Shown here: piece after piece, positions 13,801-25,874 of the stretch
How the letters are laid out: each line of letters starts with the position of its first letter
Numbering within the stretch: the first letter of the stretch is position 1
Assembly (NCBI GenBank): GCA_024362935.1
Contig: JANCRA010000007.1
Location: forward strand, 11,906,503 to 11,970,502
Source: Setophaga petechia
Taxonomy: Eukaryota; Chordata; Aves; Passeriformes; Parulidae
Direction of reading: 5' to 3'
DNA length: 64,000 nucleotides
The notes under the pieces: model-generated
What the model was told of the DNA's origin: nothing
Seen by the model: only the letters and a program-made list of their open reading frames with translations
Databases searched by the model: none
Position numbers and translations under genes: made by a program

Positions 13801-16800
13801 CTGACTTCCTATTGCAATTCAGGTGGAGACAGCTGACCTTGGTGGATTGTTTCTTCTACTCCTACATCATTTATGTCTACATGTCCTACTTTCTGAATGC
13901 TCTGCTCAGAGGGTTTATCCTTTTGATATATTTGCTGGTCATGGCTCAAAGTTTTTATGCCAACTTTTGTTCCTGCTCTTTCCAGCCTGATTTTACTCAC
14001 ACAGCACTGTTTCTGCTGCCCCAGTACAAAACTCTGGGCAGGATAATAAGAAATGACAAACAGAAACCCACACACTTCTAGGTACAGGTTTGTCAAACTT
14101 ATCTTTAAAAAAAAACAAAAACCATTCATTATTGCAAAATCATATAACAATTCAGATAATTTTTAGATGTAGGTTGTGTTACCCTCCTTACAACTAAAAA
14201 TAATACAGCCAGCCTGGAAAATACTACAAATTCCTTGTGTGTGCAGTTTTCAGCATTCCCCAGCACCTTGCCATTTGCTTCAACAGCATTATAAACTCAT
14301 GATACATCAATACCATAGGGAAATCCCACAGCTGCTGCTATTAATACAAGTTGCTTTTCCTTCTCTATTTTAAAGCATTGTATCAGATGCACTTAAATAA
14401 ATCAGAGTCAGCAAACTTATTGCTGTCTAGAACCTAATGAAAATTCAGCTGCTCTTCTTGTTAAGAACTAGAAATAGGCTGCACCAAAGTCAATAAAGCC
14501 ATCCTGACCTGCACAGGCTGCAGGAGGGCAGACAGGGTCCCAAAAGCAGTTTGGAACCAGCTCCTCAAAGGCTCTCAGCCTCATTTCTGACATGTTTTGT
14601 GAAACAAAGCTCTTGCACTTGAGTAAGAATGAGATTGTGTCTGAAGGATCATACCTGGTACATGCCCATCTTTTCTGTTTCTAAGGACCTGTTAGTAGCA
14701 CAGAGTCACCAACAATCTGGAAAAAAAAAGAAAAGAAAAAACAATCCCCATCTTCTTGCTCTGTTGCAATCTAAGTAGCTTAATAACCCTTTGCCTAAAC
14801 TTACCATTCTTGTGCTTTGGGATCTCTCCACATGCATTAATAAAACCTAAATTAAGTAAGTAAAATACAGTGCTGCTTGGAAAGAGCTATATTATATTTT
14901 TGCTATTCCAATATCAAAATCAAATTTTTAGGGGGAGTTGTTTTCGAATGGAATTACAATTTAAATTAAATCTATGCACAAAAAGTACTTCACTCAGGGC
15001 CCAGCCCAGGAAAGGACAGTGACAGTATATTGCTGTTTATAAATGGAATGGGGACTTTGCTATGCTCCTTTGTAGTTAAGAGTACAAAACTATATCCTAT
15101 CACGTCTAAAAGCATCTGGGAATAAAAGCAGGTCAGTTTTACTGAAAGATCTGTAGAAACTCCTTCAAAAACACCAATTCCAGACAAGAAACAAATATCC
15201 ATTTAAAAGAAATTACCCCATGTTACAAATTAGAGACTATTTTAAGAATATTAGAAATATCAGAAGTATTTGGAATCAGTGCTGTTCAATGCAGATGTTG
15301 AATCTAACATCTCAAAAGTATTTTATCCAAATAATTTTATCATTCTTTAACTTAGTTGTGGAAAAAAACCCAAAAAAACAATTGGAAGAAATCTAGCCAC
15401 AGAGAAATTCAGCCTAGACAAGCTCAGCACAGCAAAAGAATCTTAGGACTTGCTCAGAGACAATCCCTCCTTCCCTTTTTCATATGTTTCTTTTTCTCAA
15501 AAGTCCCTTTCCCCCACTTAGATAATTTTGATATTAATAAAATTATTTAGATAATTTCTAATGATTGCAAGCATTTCTTCCAGACAAATAAAATTGAGAG
15601 AAACCTGCCAAGAATTTTGAATCAGATAGTTCTGGGTAATATCAAAAAAGCTTTCACAGCATTATGTAAACATGAATTTGTCCAGGAAAATCTTACTGCA
15701 ACCTTCAATGCCCAGACAACACCAACCCACTTGTGCAGCAGAGGTCAAACCTACTCACACAGCAAAAGTAACCAGGTCAACATCATTAAAATTTTTGTTT
15801 TAATAAGGTTAAACTTAATTAAGTTAATTAAGTGAAAACAAACAAAAAATTAGCCAGCAAAAAAAAAAATTAAATCAGATTTTCAAAATTGCTAAGACAC
15901 CTGTGTCCACCTGCATACACTTAAAATCTGATCCCTCTTGCTCTGCTGGCAACAAGCATAAAAGTAACACTTCATAGGTATTGAAAAAGTGATGCACAAG
16001 TAAGCAGATTCTGCTGAGCAACTTGGGTTTGGAGCAGAGCTCTAAATTGTAGGTCACACCTAACAGCAGTGTGTTACTTGCATTAAGCACCAAGAGAGCT
16101 TATAAGGCCATAGCTTTTAAAATGTGTGTCAGAACTGAGAATGATCTTTTTTTATGGTACAAAGTCTCTTATACTGCATAAAAATATCCAAACACACACA
16201 CCCACTAAGCAAGAAAAAATATTCCTGACATGTCCATTATGCAACCAACTTCAATCCTTTCTTCCAAGGATCCTCTCCACATCTCTCTCATTATAGAATG
16301 GGTCAAAAGCACATGTCAGGATCAAAATCATAATACTCAGCACTACAAAATGTCACGTGCCACAAAAAAAGTTTACATTTAACAGAATTTAGGCAAATTC
16401 CCACTACTGTCCACTTTATTCTGGAGATGTCTGAGATTAATAAGGTACCTCACTCCATAGGTCATGCAATACCCTTATCTTCACCAGTGCAGGAACAAAA
16501 TTCTCCTCTCTCAATGGCTTTTTCCAGATCTTGATTGGAGTCATACAAGCAATTAGCAAGAACAAGACAGGTGCAGGTAGAGGACAAGTTGCAGACAAAA
16601 TACACTTTTTAGGCATTGTACCAGAGAAGCAAAAGAGAAATGAATGCTCTTTCCAGGCCTACAATATATCTCTGTACTATTGCTCTTCAAACAACATTTG
16701 TCACACACAAGCAGAACAGACAAATGCTCAGTCCTATGAGTTTACTTGCAGAAAAGCCATCATTAATTATATCCTAGAAGTTCAGGAATTTTAATCTGGA

Positions 16801-19800
16801 CAGTGGAACCTTTGTGCTGTGCCTGTTTAGGTAGAGTCAAGGCACAAAAGGCCAATAATTGCATTTGCTTTTTATTTGCCATCCTTCCCATAGGTTTCCT
16901 GCCACTGTGCTCCCTGGTGGGGCCTCCTTGCTCTGCCAGCTGTGTCCAACATCCACCTCCACTCCCAGCAGATTGTTTAGCAGGCAGAGCTGAGGGCTGG
17001 GCTGATGCTTTCATAGCAGCAAAAAGGCTTCTACTTTTTCACAGCTGTTCTTTTGCCTGGCCAAAAAGCCCCTCGTAGGAGTTGTCAGCCAAAGGAAATT
17101 AGTGTTTTCTCTGCCATGGAGTCTAATTGGGTCTTTTTCCACTGACAGCTCTTCAAGCTAAATTTAGGGAGCCAGGAAAATTATACTGAGTGTTATTTGA
17201 CTGAGACTATGGCCCACTTCCCATACACACATGATAACCATAGGGAAGGGTTCCTTTAATTCACTATATGCTGCAAAACTTAACATGTATATTAACTGCA
17301 TGATCAAAGGTATCTTCAGAGACCAACATCACTCAACAAATGCAGAAAACTAGATCTCCAGTGAGCAAGACAGAAATTTCATTCATTTCCATAAATGAAG
17401 CAAATTTATCCCCAGCTGTCACAATTTGTCGGATTGCTTATCTGCTCACATGTAGCTTTGCTGCACTGACAATTTACTCCTCTTTCACAATACATGATGA
17501 AATCAACACCTCCTGGAACCAAACAACTGTGAAAGAATCTGAACTTTGATTTAAACCATCAAGTTTCCTGACCCCTTGTTTAATAAAAAAAAAAGCCTCC
17601 CTGAAAATATTGCCCAAACACAAATAGTGCTAATGGTCTTTTACTCATTGCTTTTGAGCACAGCATATTTGAGGCTATTCCTGCAAGCATGACTTCCAGC
17701 CTTTGGATCTAGAATTTCCTTATCTTGCATAATAAATTGGAGTATCTGGGAACTCAGGCCCAGCATTAGCCTATGAAGCTGGGGTATGTCCAACAGACCT
17801 ATCCCCTGTGCACTAAGTCAGTTAAATTATCAGGCATGAAAAAGGCACATACTGATACACAAGTTTACAACATTATGGTACCTTTACACTAAAGTGAATT
17901 TTACCCCTATTCTCCATCCCTCAAAAAAGGAGCAAGTTTAATAGAATACAATTAAGCAGCTTTTCATGCTCTTTGGCACATATGTTCTCCCTGACTGCAC
18001 TTGGCTGGCTTTATTTTGACTTATCTCACTGACCTGTTTTAGGTTATCATATTTTTCCTCTTATCTGCTTTCAGTCAGGGTTCTGCAGCCATTTTTCATG
18101 TGGACTCCACAGGGCATAACATCAGCCAAAAGCCAAGAGGATCTGCTTTCTACCCACAGCTTTCCCCCCACACACTTTTTACTGTACTACCTCCTTGGTG
18201 GAATTAAATTACCCAAAAATAAAGCTAAAAATAATAAAAATATAAGTTGCTTCCCCCCTCCCAGACAATCTCCATTTCACAATCAATTGCCATTTTTTTC
18301 TCACCACAACAATCTATCAGTTTGGGTTACCACAAGAATATCAGTATCTCTTTTTACCAGGGCTTCTGAGCTTGCATTTCTCAGCTAGTTTTCTGGAAAA
18401 AACTTCTTTCAATCTCAGTTTCTTTTTCTACTTTACTGCTAAGTTATTTCTTTACCTCATTTTCAAATTAAAAAAAAAAAAGCCATGCAGGACACCACAT
18501 CAAAGAGAGCTCTTGAGGCTGACCTACCTGATTTGTGACAATTAAGAGAATTTTAGACATGGATTATAGAAAGTTTTTTAAATCCTTGTGATTAATAGAG
18601 AACATTACTGTAAGTACTAGCCAGTCAGGCTTAAATTCCTGTCTTCATCAGCTATTCCACCTATGGCTCACAGGCTAAACAGTGAAAATCTCCTTTAAAA
18701 TCTGCTGCTTTCTCATGTTCTTTGAATAGTAAAACGTTCAAAGGTCCAGCCCACAGGATCATAGGCTTTGACTATTTTAAAGAGCTCAGGATAAGCCAAT
18801 CCAGTTCAGAAAGGCTGCAAAAGCAATGAGCAAAGGTCAGATTTTGGGGACAACACAGTGGGCTTTCCCCTGTTTTCCAGTTCTAGGCAAGAGGTATTTT
18901 TGGTGCACACTTAAGTATTTTGCCATTAACATTGAGAATAATTACCTGTAGTCTAGACCAGAAGAAAAGAATATTGGGGAAAATATGGGCCTTTTCAGAT
19001 TCTGAAAGTGGATGGAAGGAGGCGTTTCAATTCCCAGGTAATGACAGGGCTCCAGCTTTCTAGGAGAAACTATACTCATAGATTCCTACTCCTTTCCTTC
19101 TTGAAGGGAGTTGCTGAAGAATGCAGAGGAACAAGAGTTAAAAACCAGCCAGGTCAGGAGTTGTTCATAATTATATCCCTTTCATCCTCAGGATATTAGT
19201 TTTAAATTCTCTCCCCAGGTCCTGTTTAATCTCGTGATTTTTCTCCTACATCTCATCACCCCGAGTGCAGTGACAAAGACACAAAATGTATTCTTTCAAC
19301 ATGGCCATAAGTGGCTTTCCATGGAGACATAGATAATAGCTTATCTGATTTATAGGACAATTTCCTTGCCATGGGTTTGAAAGTCTGAAGAGATGGAGGA
19401 TCTGTTCCTCCAGTACTCTACTTCATGTACCAAGATAAGATAGCTCTATTGGAAAGAATATAAGTCAGCCCAGTCCCAACACAGTTGCATGACTTTCTAG
19501 AGATGAAATACAATAATTCACCACTGGAGAAATTAAAAAAAAAAAATCTTGCCTTGGATTGAATTGTATCTTCCTCCTCCCTTCCCTGGTAACAAAATCA
19601 AAAGCAGCAGCTTTTGCTACCCTTGGTTACAGCAAAATGCTAAAATCATGGAGCTGCAGCACTCATAGCCAGCAGGAATGTGTTTGACCTTACAGGCTTT
19701 ACTTGCCCTTAACACACACTCACCAGCCCCCCTGGACTTCTCCATCCCAAATTTACACCTTTATGTCTCATATGAAACAATTTTAATATCACATTCCCAG

Positions 19801-22800
19801 ACAAGGAGACATGGAGCTTTACTTTGACTACTATACAGTAATACTTCTACTCAGCACACAGGTACATTTATTACCATATCTTCATTTAGGACATGCCACA
19901 ACAAACCAGGAATTATTTTATCTATTTCAGGGAAGAGCATTAAAAAAATACTGTGAGAAAATGGAGACTTACAGCTACATGATTTTGCAGGTTGCCACCC
20001 TAACATGAATGCAGGTCAACTATCACTTTTGCTTTGTTTTAATTATATTGCTAGACAGACCTATCAGCTATTTTTCAGTATTATGAGTTGAAATTTTAGT
20101 TTCTTCAGGCTACATCTTAGGCTTTTCAGCTATTCTTGAGCTGCAAAACTCTAGGAGTTTCTCAGCCCTAACCTTCATCCCTCAGCTGTTACACAGGATA
20201 CCTCAAAATAAAGACTTATGTTTCCTGCCCTGGTGATACAGTAAATTTATCAAAAACTACATTCAAGAGAAGAGGACAACTTAAACAAGAAAAAAAATAA
20301 TTAGTTATTTTCTCTCTCAATCCAAAGTTATTTTGTGGCACTTATCTCTAGTCCATGTTCTGCAAGCTAAATTACAAACAAATTTAACATAAATACTTCA
20401 ATGAATTTAAGTGCAATTAAACAACATGAAACTTCCACCAAAGAAGATCCCTGTGGAGCTGATGACTCTAAGTTAAGAAAGCATACCTGGGAAAGGATAT
20501 ATAGTGCCTGCTTTTACTGTTCTTTAATCATCTATTACCAGAGACATTAGACAAAGCTAAATAGACCTCTACTGTGAGTAACTACCTCATCTTTATACCC
20601 TGGAAAAACACATTATCTTGTTTTTCTGCTTTGAATAATGCTGGTTATAATAATCCATGGAAGAACCTTCTAAAGTATACTAAAACTAAGTGACAGAAGA
20701 ATAAGTTCAGTATGTGAAATTACTGAAGGATGAGGCAGCAAAACACAAGGTATTTGACTGGATTAAGTTGTTTCAAGCCCTCAAATTGGCTCATACTGAC
20801 CTCACACTGCTCAAGACCCAAATAACAATAAGTAATACCATGAGAAGCATTTATATTGAAGTACAGAATCTATACTTCCTCTAGGAAAAAAAAAGGGAAA
20901 ATCATTTCTACACATGGGAGCGATAAAAAAAGAAAAAAAATCAGAAGCCGTTGCTGCTTTAGAAGGGGCAAAATCAGTTGCTGAAAGAGGGAGATGTATG
21001 GGATTCTCTCACTCCCTGAGGATTTTACAGGTGAAAAACTAGCACTGAGAATTGACACAGCAGTGTTCAAGGGGTCCAAAGAGCTCACTCCTCATGGCTC
21101 TTTCCCCACTCCAGAAGCCTCATGAAGTTGCTGCGCTCCAGCATGTTTTCTGCACTATTGTCTCTGCTCTCATTGGGATGATCAAAAGCCAACTCCCACA
21201 GCAAAAGTCCTGTTCCTATGTCTCTTACTCAGTATCTTATGTACAGATTTATGTGTGAATTAATAATCTATGCCTTCAGCTCAAGAAAAAGGCCTTTTGT
21301 ACCTCAGTCTCAAGAGATTTCTAAACTCAGGCCCTGCAGGCAATGAGTGCCCATTTCCCTCTCTTCTACGGTGAATCACTAAAGCTGATGAGTGATATTC
21401 TAGCAAAAATGCTGATTCAAGAGAACGAATAGTATTCCTTAGAACCTGTTTATTCTGCTAAAAGCCTCCTCAGAGGCCAGGGGGTTAGGCAGTCCCTTCG
21501 GTGTGACCAGCTGGCTGGCCTGGCTGGCACCCTTCCACCTGGCTCCCTGCCACACAGCCCCGGCTGGCCAAGAACCACCGCTGCAAAAAACCTGAAACAA
21601 ATCCGTCTGCTTTGCCTCTAGCTCCACTGAGCCAACAATCTATTCCAGCACATGATGAAACAAGATGTCAGCACCCCAGAATTTTTCACAAAGCAGAAAT
21701 AAATACCCTTTTCTGGCCAGTTTTAGTCACAATCTGTATATGTTGTACTGTTTTTTCATATAAATAACTGTCTTAAGTGTCTGCTTCACTGCTCCTGCAG
21801 AAGCATGGCCTTAAAAACAAGGAGTATTAAGGAACCAGTCCCAAGCTGGTTATGTTAATCAAGTTTTTATGAATAACAAGCATAATAAAATTCTGAGTCC
21901 CTGAGAAAAATGTTCAGTATTTTAATACTGTTACAGTTAAATGCTGCTTTCTGTGAAGTTTTTAGAAGTAACTCTTCAGTCAGCTACCACTCATACTGCT
22001 CATTTCAAAATACTACAGACCAAAACCAGAGGGGTTTTTCACAAGGACTTTGTCTGTCATCATGCATCTGGTGCTATTCTACTATCTGTTTTCTGGAGAA
22101 ATGACAAAGTATCCAGATTTCTAGTTACCACAGTACTGACCCAATGAGACACCAGTATAGACTGTCCTCTGTTACTTGTAAAACAACCTCCTCTATCTTA
22201 AGAAATCCTGCCTTTCCATAGCTTTATAGATCCTAATTAGAAATATTTTAGATATGTATTTGCAAACATCACTATTGCTCTAATTAGAGAACACAGTACT
22301 AGGAGTCAAATGCAAAAAAATTTTGGGTCTTGATAAGATGATAGCAGAATTCAGTAGATAATTCAATCTCACAGGCTTCTAATTTATTTCATGTTGCTCA
22401 ATCAGCAGCTGTAGCCTTCTGCCCAATACCACTAGATCTTTAAGATCAAACCTGATTTAACTGTCAGGTTGCTCAGGTGGTTTGGGGTTGGTTTTGGGTT
22501 TGTTTTTTTTTTTGTGTAAAAAAGCTGCATTCTACTGTACTTCATTTACACAAAATTATTTATTCAGCAAATTTTGGCAAGAGAACTGGACCTGATGAAT
22601 TCAGCTATTTTTCTGAAGATGGCAGCTTCTTTAAAGCACAAAAGCAAATCTGTTTTTAAGTAAATGCTTTTAAATTTTTAAATCAAATAATTTTTCTTCC
22701 TAATAGGCAGTAACAGCTTTTAATTATGTTCTGCTTCAACTCCCTTTACCTCGTCCTATTTTCAAAACAGCTCAGGACACTTCTGTTCCTCAGAGGTAAA

Positions 22801-24518
22801 TTCCTATATGCACTGAATTAATGTGTTTTCATTAAGAAAAATCTCACATTAATTAATGGATAGATGAGAGACAGAGAATATAGTGATTTCACCAAACAAA
22901 AATAAGTGACCAATTATTAATCCTCATAAAATAATTTCTGAGACATAATTCATGAGCCAGCATTTTCAATGAAAGCATTTGTAAAGCAGAAATGCTATTT
23001 TACTACAGTTTTGGTAACATTCTACATTATATCCTAAATATTAACTGATTCAGACATCAGATTTCCAGCAATATTTCTCACATTAATTGCAGCCACTTTA
23101 GGTCTTTTTTTTTAGAAAGCAGATGGAGTAATCTTCATATTAAAAGGACAGAAAATTCCTAACAAAACAATAAAATAAATGGTAACCAACTGTCAGAACT
23201 GAATGCTATACTACAGAGTTTATAAGAGATTAAAAGATGATTCATTACATCATTAACTGTGACATGCAGAACAGCACTGAGATCAACAACAGCATTAATA
23301 AAGTTGGAAGCAGTAAGAGTGGGATGAGTTTACAAAAACAGTGGCAAGGAATGTGGGAAATGAAAATGCAGAAGTCTGATCTCTGCACAGGTAAATTGTA
23401 GGATCATAGTAAAGTGCAGAGATGCTAAACACAGACATGATGAAAAAGGACAGTCTCTCTGACTTTTGTGGAGGTGAACCTCCACGACCTGTTTCAATCT
23501 GTCTCTGAACATATTTTTAAGGAGCTACTAAGAGAGTCAATAAAGGAACACACTGTTAATGCATTTCAATTCCTACAAACCTTTCAATAACCTTTATCTA
23601 AGTTATCTTGGGGTATGAGAGATGATTATCTGATGAAGTCTGAAGAGCTGAATAAAGGCTGCTTTTACAATAGAAAGGCAAAATTATGAGAGGTTACCTT
23701 TGGCAGAACCTGTGCAGTTCAATATATTCATAAATGACCAAGAAATAGCAGATTTTCTGTAAATACTAAGCATATTGACAGAGGAATTACAAATGAAGAC
23801 TATAATAAAAGACCATCTGATATGACAGACATGGAAGAGCTAATAGTGAAGGATAATTCCTTTCTTTTATGACAGCAACTCAAAGGCCATTAACTTTGAC
23901 CTTTTTGGTAAATAATTTAAAACAAAGGGAAGTATCTTCCTCTTACAACAGTGAAACCGTGTGAGGTGGAGATAAAAATTATTAATTAATTTATACAGGT
24001 AAGAAAAATCCAAATAAAAGTTGATCAACATGTATTAGATATGTATTGGTGCAAATACTAGGTATGTTTCTAAAGGCCAAAGTTGCCAGAAACAAAGGGA
24101 GAAGTATTTAGCCCATCTGTTTCTTGCAAACTTTCAGGGCCTGCTACTGGCCCCTGCCACAGTAGATAGCTGAGCTGTCTTTATGAGAAACAGGTATTTA
24201 GAAATGACAGGCTTGATCTGGATCCTGTAATCACTCCTCTCTCCTCGCCACCTCAAACTCTGCCACAGTTGTTATGCGTTAATTTCTGTTTCCAGATAGA
24301 ATTTATCCCCGCACGTTTATGCCTTCACAAGAGCTCTGTGCTGTCTGAGACGTGACCCCACCTTTGACCTCATGCTCTTGGAATAAATGAGCATACTTAG
24401 ATCTTCACCCCTCAGGAAATTGTTTTATATTAAGACATTAGTACTGAAAAGAACTACCACAAGGAACTCAGTATTTTCCATGTTGGCTCACCAAATTTTT
24501 CTATCCCATTCTGTTTAG
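7803..24518. other. Long non-coding stretch upstream of the first visible RAP1GDS1-like exon
   Basis: About 16.7 kb with no recognisable coding exon, RNA gene or CpG-island-like promoter. It may be the first intron of the RAP1GDS1-like gene or the intergenic space before it. The missing first exon would carry only about seven codons, too short to identify by eye. Several A/T-rich tracts and short simple repeats occur. One hydrophobic frame at about 13812-14081 is discussed separately and is not called a gene. Confidence 0.45.
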
Positions 24519-24629
24519 AAACCCTGAATAAGCACCTGGAATACCTTGGGCTTTGTGGAGATGACACAGGAGCTGAAGATCAGATTCTTGAAAGTTTGAA
24601 TGGGATTCTCCTGGCTATTACTGAAGATA
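24519..24629 (+). CDS. RAP1GDS1-like: RAP1GDS1-like, first visible coding exon (SmgGDS exon 2 counterpart)
   Basis: The acceptor is CTATCCCATTCTGTTTAG. The exon holds two bases that complete a split codon, 36 whole codons and one final base. The peptide starts TLNKHLEYLGL and ends GILLAITED. It aligns with the SmgGDS N-terminus (DTLKKLKI ... LLQALAQN), which precedes the first full armadillo repeat. The donor is A|GTTAAG with T at +3, weaker than the other donors of the gene. The upstream exon must end in one base of a split codon and probably carries the start methionine. It was not located. Confidence 0.85.
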
Positions 24630-25493
24630 GTTAAGTATCACTCTGGCTCACCAATTAACCATTTGCACAATTCAAAATAATTCATGTCAGGTTTTGTTTA
24701 TTGTGATAATCTCTATTTCAAGAAGTGATTGCTGCTGGAACTATAGCTGTCTTCAGGCTGTGTTTCTTTCTTTTCTCTCTGTATAAAACTCACAATATTA
24801 CCTGGTATTTTAGTGACCAGATAAAGTTTCTGGTCACTAAAATACCAAAAGCTCCAGAGAAATTCCGGGTTTAATATTCTATTTATTACAAACTCGTAGG
24901 ATTAATTTAGGGCAACCCTATCAGGTCAGGCATTTTAAAAGTAGTTTCTAGTCTAGTTATACAAGAGTCCCTAAAGTCTTTGCACATTCTCCTAAAATGA
25001 CATAAACCTGCATTTATTTGAGTCTCCTGGCAGATGGTGATTTACTATCTTCAGGCCAGCTGGCCATGTTTTTGATGAAAAAAGGCTGAGGGAATTGTCT
25101 GTTCTAATTGCTAGTCTAATAAAAGATATTGTGCCTACCTACCGAATTAATTGCTAGGCCATGCCTCAGGAATAGCATCTTAATCCCTGACTTCCCATGC
25201 CTTATGCAGGCATCCTTTTATAGTCAGAGAAGATGAAACTGTTTTCTCCTTTGCCTGGCCACCCCCTGCTTCAATTCAGCATGAAGCAGAGTAATCAGCT
25301 GGAACCACACTTGCTGCAATTCAAGCAGATGACTGTGCTCGTACATTCAGACTCAGACAGCCTTTAAAGACCTTGTTCAATTGGAAGCTTGGATCTCACA
25401 GACAGCCACTCAGAACTCTAGGAAACAAAGGAACATGTGAATAAAACAGCTGCAAACCTACTGCAGGTATTGCTAACACTCTTATCACTGCAG
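24630..25493 (+). other. RAP1GDS1-like intron with a 19-bp perfect hairpin
   Basis: This 864-bp intron contains no coding exon. Its notable content is the inverted repeat at 24803-24847, annotated separately. The remainder is AT-rich sequence without a recognised repeat family. Confidence 0.8.
24803..24847. repeat. Perfect 19-bp inverted repeat with a 7-nt loop
   Basis: The left arm 24803-24821 (TGGTATTTTAGTGACCAGA) is the exact reverse complement of the right arm 24829-24847. The loop is TAAAGTT. Pairing stops immediately outside the arms. A perfect snap-back of this size is typical of a recent template-switch event or a tiny palindromic element. The stem is shorter than usual for a microRNA precursor. 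Confidence 0.95.
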
Positions 25494-25616
25494 AGCAGAG
25501 GTCCTTCCACCTACTCAGAGGGAGTGGGATCTTCCCAACTTTGGCAAAAATCCTGAAGGGCAATCCACGATGTGCAGTGAAAGCAGCCCACGTGCTCTCA
25601 GAGATAGCCAAAAATG
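25494..25616 (+). CDS. RAP1GDS1-like: RAP1GDS1-like, armadillo exon (SmgGDS exon 3 counterpart)
   Basis: The acceptor is CTTATCACTGCAG and the donor AAATG|GTAAGT. The exon has 40 whole codons between split codons (phase 1 to phase 1). The peptide contains GSGIFPTLAKILKGNPRC and ends VLSEIAKN. It aligns with the SmgGDS stretch ASGILQLFASLL ... IIAEVAKN, forming the first armadillo repeat. Three nearby AG dinucleotides (CAGAGCAG) leave a small chance that the true acceptor is slightly further in. The one used keeps the frame without losing conserved residues. Confidence 0.9.
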
Positions 25617-25748
25617 GTAAGTCATGCCCAAATATTACTGCAAGGCATCTTACAGCACATTACCCTCATCTTTTCACCCTTGAATTTTGTTTCACGGCTA
25701 CCAGCTGTTGTTATTGCAATTGTTTTATTCCCTCTCTTATCTACACAG

Positions 25749-25874
25749 AGGAAATGAAGATACCATGTATTGAGGCAGATTTGGTTCTAGCACTGATACC
25801 TTTGCTGGAGAGCACAGACCAAGAAATGCTGCTGCACGCTGGGAGGGCCATTGGCCGCATCTGTTACGATAACC
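25749..25874 (+). CDS. RAP1GDS1-like: RAP1GDS1-like, armadillo exon (SmgGDS exon 4 counterpart)
   Basis: The exon follows a short 132-bp intron and has 41 whole codons. The peptide reads EMKIPCIEADLVLALIPLL ... STDQEMLLHAGRAIGRICYDN. It matches SmgGDS FMRIPCVDAGLISPLVQLL ... ALGNICYDSHE. The groove asparagine in GNICYD is arginine here (CGC, 25856-25858). Two donors overlap, C|GTAGGT and CGTAG|GTATCC. Only the first leaves phase 1, which fits the next exon found. The exon ends about two residues earlier than its SmgGDS counterpart. Confidence 0.88.
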
